The translations under genes were made by a program, and so were the position numbers. Shown here one piece after another: positions 10,159 through 18,927 of a DNA stretch of 64,000 nt (position 1 is the first letter of the stretch; each line of letters begins with the position of its first letter). Source of the stretch: Paenibacillus caseinilyticus (GTDB lineage: Bacteria > Bacillota > Bacilli > Paenibacillales > NBRC-103111); the NCBI RefSeq assembly GCF_027533645.1, contig NZ_JAQAGY010000007.1:62001-126000 (forward strand). The letters are read 5' to 3'. The notes beneath the pieces are model-generated. The model saw only the letters and a list, made by a program, of their open reading frames with translations. It searched no databases and was not told the origin of the DNA.

Positions 10159-10555
10159 ATTTCAAATCTTCGACTTCAAAACCGGCTGCCTTCCAAGCGG
10201 CCGTTCCCCCGTCGATATAGGCAACATCTTCGAATCCCATCTGCTTCAGCAGGTACGCCCCAAGGGCAGCTTGTCCGCCGGCGCCGCAGGTGACCAGCAC
10301 CGGACGGCTTCGATCGGCAAGCTCCGGCTCGCGGAAGCTCTCCGGCAGCTCCAGATCCGCCCGGATCGGCAGCATCCCCAGCGAGATGTTCAAAGAGCTC
10401 GGAATGAGACCGCAGGCGCCTGCGGCATCCTTATCCTGTACATCGATGACCAGCGTGTCCGGCTTGGACTGAATCTTCTCGCGGGCTTCCGCCGAGCTCA
10501 CGCCCGGTACACCAGCGCGGGCCTGTGCCACCATTTGTTTGAATGTAACGGCCAT
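10157..10555 (-). CDS. Rhodanese-like sulfurtransferase domain protein
   Basis: 132 residues from the ATG at 10555 (AGGAGG nine bases upstream; an ATG at 10564 directly abuts the ribosome site and is less likely). A single rhodanese domain: the entry strand is TLVIDVQD, and the active-site Cys lies in VTCGAGGQA, the expected six-residue loop position. IDGGTAAWKAAGF is the typical C-terminal signature. Single-domain rhodaneses shuttle sulfane sulfur or act as arsenate-reductase-like enzymes in the cytoplasm. No neighbour tells which; the gene stands alone with its own terminator. Confidence 0.85.
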   Translation of the reverse strand: MAVTFKQMVAQARAGVPGVSSAEAREKIQSKPDTLVIDVQDKDAAGACGLIPSSLNISLGMLPIRADLELPESFREPELADRSRPVLVTCGAGGQAALGAYLLKQMGFEDVAYIDGGTAAWKAAGFEVEDLK

Positions 10556-10777
10556 ATCACTCATCCTCCTAAAGCTGCAGCTTGTCTTTCACGGCTTATA
10601 TTACCACAACTTGCCATGCGCGCACCAACCGGCGCCTTCTCATCGTGCAGCAAACCTGTCCAGCGGTGTTCCACTTGCCGTCGATCACTTCTCAGCTTGA
10701 ACGATGGAGCCGCCACGGGGACGAGTTAGAAGTTTTCGATACTCCAATACCGGAAGGCGACCGGCAGCAGCGATGCT

Positions 10778-11179
10778 TCAACGAAGCAGGTTCTCCTGGC
10801 GCAACCGGTCCCATAGGAGACGGGCAACCGGAGATACCCGGTCCACTTCCCGGTAGGTTAACCATGCCAATTCATCGATCTCCGAAGACGGCTTCAATTC
10901 CCCTTCATAGTCCGCATAATAGCAGGCCATCCGTACCAGCTCTCCATCCGCCCGGCCGTGAGCCTGGGCTTCGAAGGTTCCATAGTGCCGGATCGTTTCG
11001 GGCTTCAGGCGGACGGACACTTCCTCCTGCACTTCGCGCACAAGCGTGTCGGCATCGCTCTCGCCGGGATCCCTTTTTCCGCCGGGCACATAATACGTAT
11101 CTTTCCCCTTGGAACGCGCGCTCAATATTCGGCCATCCCGCAGGCAGATCCATGCAATCTTATCGATTACTACAGTCAT
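10778..11179 (-). CDS. Nudix hydrolase
   Basis: 133 residues; GGAGG lies upstream of the ATG at 11179. The Nudix box is present: G-x5-E-x7-R-E-x2-E-E in GGKRDPGESDADTLVREVQEE (about 33-53), with Ser in place of the usual Gly two residues after the final Glu pair. The metal-binding Glu residues are kept, so hydrolysis of a nucleoside diphosphate linked to X is expected. It resembles the MutT/YjhB group, but the substrate cannot be told from sequence. It is monocistronic, with about 220-bp gaps on each side. Confidence 0.82.
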   Translation of the reverse strand: MTVVIDKIAWICLRDGRILSARSKGKDTYYVPGGKRDPGESDADTLVREVQEEVSVRLKPETIRHYGTFEAQAHGRADGELVRMACYYADYEGELKPSSEIDELAWLTYREVDRVSPVARLLWDRLRQENLLR

Positions 11180-11342
11180 GGGTTATCCTCCGTTTTTCTT
11201 TTTACCCAAGGATTATAACACAGCAGCGAAAGGGGAATCGCCCGGTGAGTTCCCGCCCGCGTCCTCGGATGGAAGATGGGGCTCAGCCTTTTGGGTGTTC
11301 GTACAGACGATCCTCGATCAGACGGGCAGCGAATCGCAACAC

Positions 11343-11381
11343 AAAAACACCGCAGATTCGGGCCGATTCGGCGGTGTTTTT
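11343..11381 (-). terminator. Terminator (bidirectional shape) after the quinone reductase gene
   Basis: AAAAACACCGC / GCGGTGTTTTT, perfect 11-bp arms with a 17-base loop. It lies 36 bases after the stop of the gene at 11417 on the minus strand, and would also work on the plus strand. Confidence 0.8.
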
Positions 11382-11416
11382 GATTCCTTTATGTATGGTA
11401 ACCGGTAACCCAAGCC

Positions 11417-12001
11417 TTAAAAGAGAGACTGCAGCTTCGCTTCGGTCTGCGCAAGCATCTCCTTGCGTGCCGCGTCATCCACATCCCCCACGCTGCCGAA
11501 GAACAGATGCTCCTGCGTGGCGATTCCGCAGAATTCGAGGATGCCCGTGTCCGAGGTCATCTTCAGCGCCTGATGCATGCCGGAAGACGCATACCAGTCG
11601 CTTGGTGCGCCATGGGTAGAGATCAATAGGCCCTTCTTGCCGGTGAGGAGCGCCTCGATATTCCCATCCGCTCCATAAGCGTATGCGAAACCGTAGGCGA
11701 AGACCCGGTCGATATACCCCTTGAGTATGGCGGGCAGACCGGCCCACCAGACCGGGTAGATGAAGATCAAGGAGTCGGCCGCCCGGATGGCCTCCTGTTC
11801 GGCGAGCAGGTCGGCGGGTGTCTCGCCCGAGCGGATCGCGCCCAGGTCCCCGCCGGTCAGCACCGGATTGAAACCGAGGGCATACAAATCGCGGACGGCA
11901 ACCTCATGTCCCTTGTCCTGCAGTGTCCGGACTGCAGTCTCCAGAATGGCATGGTTAAAGGATGCGAGATCGGGATGGGCGTATACAATAAGATGTTTCA
12001 T
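11417..12001 (-). CDS. NAD(P)H dehydrogenase (quinone), flavodoxin-like fold
   Basis: 194 residues from the ATG at 12001 (AAGGAGG eleven bases upstream; the longer frame to 12058 is rejected). Features of the KefF/NQO1/MdaB family: HLIVYAHPDLASFNHAI at the N-terminus binds FMN or FAD phosphate, the central FIYPVWWAGLPAILKGYIDRV contacts the flavin, and GADGNIEALLTGKKGLLISTHG precedes the substrate loop. Expected role: two-electron reduction of quinones or nitro-compounds with NAD(P)H in the cytoplasm, limiting redox stress. No regulator lies next to it. Confidence 0.88.
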   Translation of the reverse strand: MKHLIVYAHPDLASFNHAILETAVRTLQDKGHEVAVRDLYALGFNPVLTGGDLGAIRSGETPADLLAEQEAIRAADSLIFIYPVWWAGLPAILKGYIDRVFAYGFAYAYGADGNIEALLTGKKGLLISTHGAPSDWYASSGMHQALKMTSDTGILEFCGIATQEHLFFGSVGDVDDAARKEMLAQTEAKLQSLF

Positions 12002-12208
12002 AGAGATGACAGCCTCCTTGGTTTGAAGTGAATGGGCCACTCCCCGTGAATTGCGCACGGGTACTTCCTAGTATAAGGGGGCTCCCCTGACAACAGTATG
12101 TCAGCATTAAGGTCGCAGCTTTCACATTACAAGCAAGCAGCCGTCGTGAAGCTTTTTCCTCCTAACCCTCCTAGAGGCCGCCGATCTGCCCACCGATGAC
12201 AGGATCTG

Positions 12209-14035
12209 CTAATAGAACCAGATATCGAAAAAATCGATCCATCCGTACGAATTGATCTTCACTCCGTGGACGGATTGGTGATAAGCCGCGTTCGTCGTCT
12301 TATGTACGAGGAACACGATGTCATGTGACTGCCGTACCCGCCTCTCCAGGGCCGCAAGTCCCGCCCTCCGTCCGCTCTCCTCCGGTTCCCGGAGAATGGC
12401 CGCCGTCTCCCGCCGTATCTCCTCCGCGCTCCGGCTGTCCCACAAGGAAGCAAAGTAATTACGCTGCAGGTACAGCCCCAGCTCGCGGACTTCGTCGCTC
12501 CCCAGCACGATGCCGTACAATTGGCAATCCGCCGGGGGCAGCGAAGCGTGGTCCGCCCACTCGGCCGTGCTCCGGATCACGACCTCCACACTCACGCCGA
12601 AGGAAGCGGCCCGTGCCTGGATCCAGCGGGCATCGGCCTCGTGATACGGGTAGGTGGCGAGCTCCAGGGTCTCCCCCTGGCAGCCGCTTCTCTCCAGCAG
12701 CGACAGGATGTCCCTGCGGGTCTTCGGGCTCCCGCCGCTTAGGGGCTTCCCGGCATACGCGCCCTCATCCTGCGCATGGAAGCCTTCCGCCGGGCAGATC
12801 CGGTCCCCTCCGAGGTCATCGATCAGCGCTTCGCGGTCCAAGAGGTACCGGAAGGCTTCGCGGAACAACGGATCCCGCTGCGGACCGCTCTTCGCTTGAT
12901 TGAAGACGAGCAGGGAGCAGCAGGAGAACCGCGTCTCCATGTGCTGCCACTGGTCCCCTTCCTGGCGCAGCGCCTCCCGCTGCGCGCCGGAGGTCTCCCC
13001 ATGCGACGTCATGATCGACGTCCAGTCCGGCTCCTTCAAGCGGCCGGCAGCCGCCTCGGGGAAGATCAGCACCTCGACCCGGTCCAGGTGGGGCCGGCCG
13101 CGGAAGTGCGGCGGGAAGGCCTCCAAGACGCCTAACCCGTCGGTGCGGCGGACCCACCGGAAGGGGCCTGTGCCCACGGGCATCCGTGCGAATTGCGCCT
13201 CATCCCGGCATACGGCATCTTCCGGAACGATCGCGGCACCAATCGTGCTCAGAAACTTCAAGAACAAGTAATTCGGCTGCCCCAGGGAGATCCGGACCGT
13301 CTTGCGGTCCCGCGCTTCCAGCTGTTCGATGTCCCGGAACATCCAGCCGGCCGCATAGCGCTGGGCATTCAGACGGAGCCGGTTCAAGGTGAACAGGACA
13401 TCGGCGGAAGTCAGCTCCCGCCCGTGATGGAAGAGAACGTTCTTCCTTAGGTGGAACGTCCACTCCCTGGCCCCGGAGCGGCATTCCCAGGCATGGGCAA
13501 TGCCCGGAACGATCGTGCGCCGCTCTTCGTCGTACTCGACAAGGGTATTGAACACCTGCCTTGCCAAATGGCAGTCGAAAGCGTAATACACCAGCGCCGG
13601 ATCCTGCGTGAGAATCGAACGGTAGACGGGCAGCCGCAGCGTCTCCTGCAGCGAGTCCGAGACCTCGCGGGTGGAGAAACCGATGCCTTCCGACATCCAC
13701 TCCATGAACCGGTCTTTGACGGCGGGGCCGCCGAACCGGCCCAGAAGCTCCATCGCTTCCTTCACCTCGCCCTGCTCCATCCGCTGCTTCACTTCGCCGA
13801 GGAGCAGCTCGTCCGTGTCTTTCCGCAGAGTCAGCAAGGACTTGTGCCCGCGGCCCCGGCCGGCCTGCCACTCAATCCAGCCTTCGCGGCACAGGCTGCG
13901 GACAATCAGCTTCGCGTACCGGGGCGAGCAGTACCAGACGCCTGCCAGCTCATCGACCGTGACGGAGAAGGGAATGCCTGTCTCCTGGTCCCCGAAGAAC
14001 CGCCGGAGCTCGAGCCCATACAGCACCGTCTGCAT
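12209..14035 (-). CDS. SgrR-like regulator: winged HTH fused to an ABC solute-binding (SBP_bac_5) domain
   Basis: 608 residues. The N-terminal ~110 residues are the SgrR-type DNA-binding domain (VTVDELAGVWYCSPRYAKLIVRSL is its helix-turn-helix). From about 140 on it reads as an oligopeptide/nickel-type periplasmic-binding fold without a signal peptide: NTLVEYDE, PGIAHAWE, WTFHLRKNVLFHHGRELTSA and the GTGPFRW motif. The protein is thus a cytoplasmic sensor-regulator that uses a binding-protein fold as effector domain. It is divergent from an MFS gene (start 14153) across a 117-base gap. The classical target of such regulators is a neighbouring transporter, so control of the MFS gene is inferred. 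It has its own ATG at 14035; no clear terminator was seen downstream. Confidence 0.85.
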   Translation of the reverse strand: MQTVLYGLELRRFFGDQETGIPFSVTVDELAGVWYCSPRYAKLIVRSLCREGWIEWQAGRGRGHKSLLTLRKDTDELLLGEVKQRMEQGEVKEAMELLGRFGGPAVKDRFMEWMSEGIGFSTREVSDSLQETLRLPVYRSILTQDPALVYYAFDCHLARQVFNTLVEYDEERRTIVPGIAHAWECRSGAREWTFHLRKNVLFHHGRELTSADVLFTLNRLRLNAQRYAAGWMFRDIEQLEARDRKTVRISLGQPNYLFLKFLSTIGAAIVPEDAVCRDEAQFARMPVGTGPFRWVRRTDGLGVLEAFPPHFRGRPHLDRVEVLIFPEAAAGRLKEPDWTSIMTSHGETSGAQREALRQEGDQWQHMETRFSCCSLLVFNQAKSGPQRDPLFREAFRYLLDREALIDDLGGDRICPAEGFHAQDEGAYAGKPLSGGSPKTRRDILSLLERSGCQGETLELATYPYHEADARWIQARAASFGVSVEVVIRSTAEWADHASLPPADCQLYGIVLGSDEVRELGLYLQRNYFASLWDSRSAEEIRRETAAILREPEESGRRAGLAALERRVRQSHDIVFLVHKTTNAAYHQSVHGVKINSYGWIDFFDIWFY

Positions 14036-14060
14036 ACAGTCCCCCCATTCTTATGTAAAA

Positions 14061-14077
14061 GGTGAACCCATTTCACC
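14061..14077. promoter_or_regulatory. Inverted repeat in the sgrR-like/MFS divergent promoter region
   Basis: GGTGAA / TTCACC around five bases. A second weaker pair (TACAC / GTGTA) follows within 40 bases. A candidate operator for the SgrR-like protein; not confirmed. Confidence 0.4.
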
Positions 14078-14152
14078 CAATCTTACACTTTTCATCCCCT
14101 TTTGTGTAGCTATACTGAAGATAACGATAACCAAGAAAAGAAGGTAGCTGCG

Positions 14153-15403
14153 ATGAGTACAAACGCAAGAAGATTCAAACGAATCCGGATTCCCGCCTTT
14201 CATCCGGACGCCTGGGGAGTTGTCATCGGCACCTTCCTGTCCCGGACCGGTTTCTTCATGACCATCCCGTTCCTCGGGATTTATCTCGGCAAGGTGAAGG
14301 GCCTCGATCCGGCGACGATCGGCGCGATCCTGGCGGTGAGCTTATTCGTCGGGACACTCGGCAGCTTCGCGGGAGGGGCGCTGTCGGACCGGCTCGGACG
14401 CTATCCGGTGATGATCTCCGCGATGTCCGCGTGGAGCCTGGTGTTCGTAGGCTTCGCCTTTGCCGATGCGACGTGGCTGTTCTTCATCCTCAGCGCCTTG
14501 AACGGCCTCTTCCGCAATGTGTTCGAGCCCGTTGCGAGGGCTCTGCTGGCCGATGTGACGCCGGCGGAGAGCCGTGCCGAGGTGTTCAGCGCCAGGTATT
14601 TTGCCATTAATATCGGCGGGGCTGTAGGTCCCCTGATCGGCTTGAAGCTCGGGATTGGAGGAACCTCATCCCTGCTCCCCTTCCTCGTCAGCGCGGGCGT
14701 CTATGCCTTCTATGCCGTGCTGCTCGTCTTCTTCATGTTCACCTTCCGGCATCTGCTCCAGAGCAGGGAGCCTTCCGGCACGTCGATGAACGGGATGGTG
14801 AAGATCGTGTTCACCGACAAGGTGTTCCTGTATCTGCTGCTCGGCAATTTCTTCGTAGCCGGCGCCTATTCGCACCTGGACACCACCCTGTCGCAGTATA
14901 TAGGCCATGACCGGGTCGCCGTCTATTCGAGCCTCTTCGTAATCAATACGCTGTCCGTGCTGCTGCTTCAATATCCGCTGACGGCATTCATGAAGCGCTA
15001 CACCTCCCTGACGGCCCTGAAGGCAGGCTGCTTTTTGTTCGGGATCGGGCTCTTCGGGTTCGGCGTCTTCGACCATATCCTCCTGCTTGCCTTATCGATG
15101 GTCTTGTTCACCATGGGGGAGATTCTCTGCTTCGTGATCGGGGATGTGCTCATCGGGGAGATCGCTCCGGCACCTCTGCGGGGAGCTTATTACGGAGCAA
15201 GCGGCTTCGCCTTCCTGGGCCAGAGCCTCTGTGCCTGGATCGGCGGGCTGCTGCTGCAGGGCCTCGGGTTCGACCGGGGACCGGTGATCTTCGGGATTCT
15301 GACGCTGCTGACCTTCGCCGCCTTCCCGTTCTTCCACCGGGGCCAGAGGCTGCGCGAGCAGCAGGCCTTACCGGAGAAGGCGGAGCTGCCCGGCGCTTGT
15401 TGA
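14153..15403 (+). CDS. MFS transporter paired with the SgrR-like regulator
   Basis: 416 residues from the ATG at 14153 (AGAAGG eight bases upstream; the upstream in-frame ATG at 14102 lies in the promoter). Twelve hydrophobic segments; the helix 2-3 loop motif reads GGALSDRLGRYP, and RALLADVTPAESRAEVFS follows helix 4. This pattern fits the MdtH/YttB-like efflux branch. The substrate is unknown; the SgrR-like partner suggests a metabolite (a peptide or sugar phosphate is known for relatives) as inducer. A terminator follows at 15491. Confidence 0.82.
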   Translation: MSTNARRFKRIRIPAFHPDAWGVVIGTFLSRTGFFMTIPFLGIYLGKVKGLDPATIGAILAVSLFVGTLGSFAGGALSDRLGRYPVMISAMSAWSLVFVGFAFADATWLFFILSALNGLFRNVFEPVARALLADVTPAESRAEVFSARYFAINIGGAVGPLIGLKLGIGGTSSLLPFLVSAGVYAFYAVLLVFFMFTFRHLLQSREPSGTSMNGMVKIVFTDKVFLYLLLGNFFVAGAYSHLDTTLSQYIGHDRVAVYSSLFVINTLSVLLLQYPLTAFMKRYTSLTALKAGCFLFGIGLFGFGVFDHILLLALSMVLFTMGEILCFVIGDVLIGEIAPAPLRGAYYGASGFAFLGQSLCAWIGGLLLQGLGFDRGPVIFGILTLLTFAAFPFFHRGQRLREQQALPEKAELPGAC

Positions 15404-15610
15404 CAAGGCTTGTGCATCCGGTTCGCGGATACGCTGGTCCGTCAGGTCTGCGAAGCCGGCCGGAATAAGCCCTGCCTGGACGCGGACGACAAAAGGCTGC
15501 ATACGGCAGCCTTTTTGGCTTGGAGCAGAACGTTCAGCTGCAGCAGAGCCCCGCTGACTAGCCTCCTGGTTGATGACAGCGGGGGATTTCAGGCACTCCA
15601 AGAAGGGGAT
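15404..15610. other. Gap between the MFS gene and the clpE promoter
   Basis: Contains the terminator at 15491-15516 and otherwise no gene I can support. The open frame 15410-15637 runs through the terminator and into the promoter, so it is dismissed. Confidence 0.6.
15491..15516 (+). terminator. Terminator of the MFS gene
   Basis: AAAAGGCTGC / GCAGCCTTTT with a 5-base loop and a T run. Confidence 0.85.
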
Positions 15611-15638
15611 TTGACAAATGCCGCGATCTGCCTATAAT
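15611..15638 (+). promoter_or_regulatory. Sigma-A promoter of clpE
   Basis: Consensus TTGACA (15611-15616), a 16-base spacer and TATAAT (15633-15638). Both hexamers are perfect. Confidence 0.9.
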
Positions 15639-15640
15639 AA

Positions 15641-15690
15641 AGATCAGGAAAGATCAAAGTCAGACAAAGTCAAAATCAATAAAGGTCAAA
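15641..15690 (+). promoter_or_regulatory. Three tandem CtsR operators
   Basis: Six xxTCAxx heptads of the CtsR type ((A/G)GTCAAA NAN (A/G)GTCAAA). The TCA cores start at 15644, 15654, 15660, 15670, 15676 and 15686, a spacing of 10-6-10-6-10, i.e. three direct-repeat pairs every 16 bases. They lie just downstream of the -10 box, where the repressor would block initiation; heat or protein stress would release it. Confidence 0.85.
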
Positions 15691-15724
15691 CAAAATACAA
15701 ATAAACTTATTGGAGGTAGAACAT

Positions 15725-17818
15725 ATGCGCTGTCAACATTGCCAAAGCCGGGAGGCCGCCGTGTCACTGAATCTGCAGGTGAATCACCGAATAGAGAAGC
15801 TTGTGCTCTGCCGGGAGTGCTATGCCACGCTGGGGAGCGGGATTCCGTTTCCTGCAGGCTTCGGACCGGTGCAGCCTCCGAAGCCGCAGGAAAACCAATC
15901 CGTTCCCCCATCCGTCCGCAGCAGGGACGGGATTCTAGACAGGCATGGACGCAATCTGAACCATGCGGCCAAGGCCGGCCTGATCGACGCCGTCATCGGG
16001 CGGGAGCAAGAAATCGAGCGGGTGATCGAGATTCTGAACCGCCGTACGAAGAACAATCCGGTCCTGATCGGGGAACCCGGTGTCGGGAAGACAGCCATTG
16101 CCGAAGGCTTGGCTCTGCGGATCACCGAAGGGAAGGTGCCTGCCAAGCTGCTTCACAAGGAGGTATACTCCCTGGATACCGCTTCGCTTGTTGCGGGAAC
16201 GGGGATCCGCGGCCAGTTCGAAGAAAAAATGAAGGGCCTGATCGCCGAGCTGCAGCAGCGTAAGAACGTGATTCTGTTTATCGACGAGATCCATACGCTG
16301 GTCGGTGCCGGTTCTGCGGAGGGTTCCATGGATGCCGGGAATATTCTGAAGCCCGCCCTGGCCCGCGGCGAGCTCCAAGTCGTCGGCGCCACTACCCTGA
16401 AGGAATACCGCGGTATCGAAAAGGACGCCGCGCTGGAGCGCCGATTCCAGCCGGTGACCGTCGCAGAGCCGACAGCCGAGGAAGCCTACGTGATTCTGAA
16501 GGGCCTGCGGCCAAAGTATGAGGAATACCATGGCGTGCGGTATCCGGATGAGACTCTTCGGGCCTGCGTGCAGCTCTCCCACCGGTATATCCAGGACCGG
16601 TTCCTACCGGACAAAGCCATCGATCTCCTCGACGAATCGGGCGCCAAGCTCAATCTCCTGGCTTCGGCCGGCGACGAAGGCCCTCTGCGCACACGGCTCG
16701 CCGCTCTCCTGGAAGAGAAAGAGCAAGCTGCGCGGACGGAGAATTACGAACGGGCCGCGCAGCTCCGTGACGAAGAGACGGCCCTGCTGCAGAAGCTCGA
16801 TGAACAAGGTCCGAAGCAGATCGGCGAGGTGCGCGTAGAGCACATCCACGCGATCATCGAGCGCAAGACCGGCATCCCTGTCGGCAAGCTGCAGCTCGAT
16901 GAGCAGGCGAAGCTGAAGGACCTGGCTCAGCGTCTCGGTGCCAAGGTCATCGGGCAGCCCGAGGCCGTCAGCCAGGTTGCCCGGGCGGTCCGCCGCAGCC
17001 GGGCGGGGCTTGCGCCGAAGAACAAGCCGATCGCTTCCTTCCTGTTCGTAGGCCCGACCGGCGTCGGCAAGACGGAGTTGTCCAAAGCGCTCGCCGAAGA
17101 AATGTTCGGGCATGCCGAAGCCATGATCCGGCTCGATATGAGCGAATATATGGAGAAGCACTCCGTGTCCAAGCTGATCGGTTCGCCCCCGGGGTATGTC
17201 GGCCACGAGGAAGCCGGCCAATTGACGGAGCGCGTACGCCGGAATCCTTACAGCATCCTGCTGCTGGATGAGATCGAGAAAGCGCACCCGGACGTGCAGC
17301 ATATGTTCCTGCAGGTGCTGGAAGACGGCCGTCTCACGGACAGCCAGGGACGCACGGTCAGCTTCAAGGATACCGTCATTATTATGACGTCCAATGCCGG
17401 GGTTACGGAGAAGAAGATAACCGTAGGTTTCTCCGCTGCCGCTGGCGTGCAGGCAAGCACGGTGCTCGAATCGCTCGGCTCCTCCTTCCGACCCGAGTTT
17501 CTTAACCGGTTCGATGCCATCATCCCCTTCGCTTCGTTGCAGGAGACCCATCTGATCCAGATCGTCGAGAAGATGCTGGCGGAGGTGACAATCCGGCTGG
17601 AGGAGCAGCAGATCCGGCTGGACGTTACCGAGGATGCGAAGCGCAAGCTCGCCGGGCTCGGCTATCATTCCTCCTTCGGCGCGCGCCCTCTGCGCCGCGT
17701 GATCCAGCAGCAAGTCGAAGATGGGATCGCGGACCTCATCTTGGATCACGAGAAGGTAGAGGCGATCCGGGTCGATGTCCTCGGGGACAAGATCGCCGTG
17801 CACCCCTTCACTTCCTAA
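15725..17818 (+). CDS. clpE: ATP-dependent Clp protease ATP-binding subunit ClpE
   Basis: 697 residues from the ATG at 15725 (GGAGG eight bases upstream). The N-terminal zinc finger typical of ClpE has two Cys-x2-Cys pairs (MRCQHC and LCRECY). The first AAA+ domain carries GEPGVGKT and ILFIDEIHTL; a UVR-like coiled coil (ENYERAAQLRDEE) follows; the second AAA+ domain carries GPTGVGKTE and LLLDEIEKAHPDV; and there is a ClpB-type C-terminal small domain. ClpE unfolds aggregated or regulatory proteins and feeds them to ClpP in the cytoplasm; it is also needed to switch CtsR activity. The three CtsR boxes support classification as a class III heat-shock gene. Monocistronic, with a strong terminator. 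Confidence 0.95.
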   Translation: MRCQHCQSREAAVSLNLQVNHRIEKLVLCRECYATLGSGIPFPAGFGPVQPPKPQENQSVPPSVRSRDGILDRHGRNLNHAAKAGLIDAVIGREQEIERVIEILNRRTKNNPVLIGEPGVGKTAIAEGLALRITEGKVPAKLLHKEVYSLDTASLVAGTGIRGQFEEKMKGLIAELQQRKNVILFIDEIHTLVGAGSAEGSMDAGNILKPALARGELQVVGATTLKEYRGIEKDAALERRFQPVTVAEPTAEEAYVILKGLRPKYEEYHGVRYPDETLRACVQLSHRYIQDRFLPDKAIDLLDESGAKLNLLASAGDEGPLRTRLAALLEEKEQAARTENYERAAQLRDEETALLQKLDEQGPKQIGEVRVEHIHAIIERKTGIPVGKLQLDEQAKLKDLAQRLGAKVIGQPEAVSQVARAVRRSRAGLAPKNKPIASFLFVGPTGVGKTELSKALAEEMFGHAEAMIRLDMSEYMEKHSVSKLIGSPPGYVGHEEAGQLTERVRRNPYSILLLDEIEKAHPDVQHMFLQVLEDGRLTDSQGRTVSFKDTVIIMTSNAGVTEKKITVGFSAAAGVQASTVLESLGSSFRPEFLNRFDAIIPFASLQETHLIQIVEKMLAEVTIRLEEQQIRLDVTEDAKRKLAGLGYHSSFGARPLRRVIQQQVEDGIADLILDHEKVEAIRVDVLGDKIAVHPFTS

Positions 17819-17846
17819 CCCGCCCGCACAGCCGGGGCTACACCCC

Positions 17847-17886
17847 AAAAAGCGACTTGTCCGCATATACGGACAAGTCGCTTTTT
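17847..17886 (+). terminator. Terminator of clpE
   Basis: A 17-bp perfect stem (AAAAAGCGACTTGTCCG and its complement) with a 6-base loop ending in five T. It also serves the minus strand, i.e. the small gene at 17928. Confidence 0.9.
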
Positions 17887-17927
17887 GAGGGCGGCGGGTG
17901 AAATCACCTAGAGAATAGGCATCGGGA

Positions 17928-18089
17928 TTATGGCTTTCTTTTATTGAAAGAAGCTCCGGCAGCGACTCCCAGGGCAACACCGACTGCAATGCCGGCGGCA
18001 AGATTGTCAAAGAGCGAACCGAACGCGACCCCCAGCGCAATACCAAGCGCCAACCCAATGCCTGTGTTTTTGTTCCCGGAATTTCCCAT
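17928..18089 (-). CDS. Glycine-zipper-like small hydrophobic protein
   Basis: 53 residues, too short for standard ORF lists. ATG at 18089 with GAAGGAG eleven bases upstream. After a short polar start (MGNSGNKNTG) the sequence alternates Gly/Ala with Val/Ile/Leu (IGLALGIALGVAFG, then AAGIAVGVALGVAAGA) and ends basic (FNKRKP*). Two hydrophobic, tightly packing helices separated by SLFDNL are likely, hence a small membrane protein. Similar small Gly-zipper proteins are common in Bacilli with unknown roles. It converges on clpE and shares its terminator. Confidence 0.65.
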   Translation of the reverse strand: MGNSGNKNTGIGLALGIALGVAFGSLFDNLAAGIAVGVALGVAAGASFNKRKP

Positions 18090-18335
18090 CGCTTGCTTCA
18101 CTCCTTCTTTGGTTGTTATTGGATATTTATGTTATTTCATACGCAATCAATGGCGGAGAAGTTTCGAATAATCCCTTCCTACTACACCTTGTGCTATTAC
18201 GAATGCGTCTCCCCTCCCAAGTGATTTGGAGTATGATGGTCTAAGCAAGATCTGGCATGAGCCTTACCCGGCAGAGTGGACACCAATCGATCTTGCGCGT
18301 ACCTCGAAGACTAGTGCGGATGGAGGAGTAATCTC

Positions 18336-18861
18336 TTGACAGACAGGAAATCGTTGGTGCTCGCGCCGCTGCCCGGCTGTGAACCGGAAATTGGCCGATG
18401 GCTGCGGGCAATGGAGGATGTTCGGCACTCGCTGAAATCGAAGCTGGAGGGAACAAGCCAGCGCTTATTGGATTGGAAAATGGACGGGAGAGAATCCATC
18501 GGCAATCTGCTGTACCATATCGCCTTCGTCGAGGCGGATTGGTTGTACGTGGATATTCTTCAATCCGAGTGGGCACCCGGCATCCGGGCCCTGTTTCCTT
18601 ATGAGGAGCGCAATACCCAAGGTTCGTTGACTCAGGTGCAAGGTGAAAGCCTGGAGACGCATCTGCACCGTCTTGACCAAGTTCGTGCAGCTTTTCTATC
18701 CCATCTCCGGCCCATGGATCTGCCCGATTGGCGACAACCGAGGGTACTGGAGAAGTACGATGTGACCCCCGAGTGGGTTGTCTATCATCTGATCGAACAC
18801 GAATCTCACCATTAGAGGCCAAATCTTTCAATTCTTACAATATCTGCGTACGCTTGCATGA
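18336..18861 (+). pseudogene. DinB-family protein, frameshifted near the C-terminus
   Basis: The TTG start at 18336 (GGAGGAG seven bases upstream) opens a 159-residue frame with DinB-superfamily features: a four-helix bundle, LLYHIAFVEADWLY carrying the first metal-site His, and HLIEHESHH carrying the others. The frame stops immediately after HESHH at 18815. If one T at 18812-18813 is dropped, the sequence continues HHRGQIFQFLQYLRTLA to a TGA at 18861; HHRGQ is exactly the family's conserved ending. So a one-base insertion (or a sequencing error) truncates the gene by 15 residues. DinB-like proteins are metal-dependent and often act in thiol transfer or detoxification; the specific role is unknown. 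Confidence 0.75.
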
Positions 18862-18927
18862 AGCGCATCTGTATCCGGAAGGAATACCGGCCGTCCTTTC
18901 GTCGCAGAACAAGCCTTCCTCATCGCT

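Noticed and set aside
15410-15637. 75-codon plus-strand open frame before clpE
   Set aside because: Contains the MFS terminator and the clpE promoter.
16604-18058. 484-codon minus-strand open frame over clpE
   Set aside because: GC-rich antisense shadow of the ClpE AAA+ domains.
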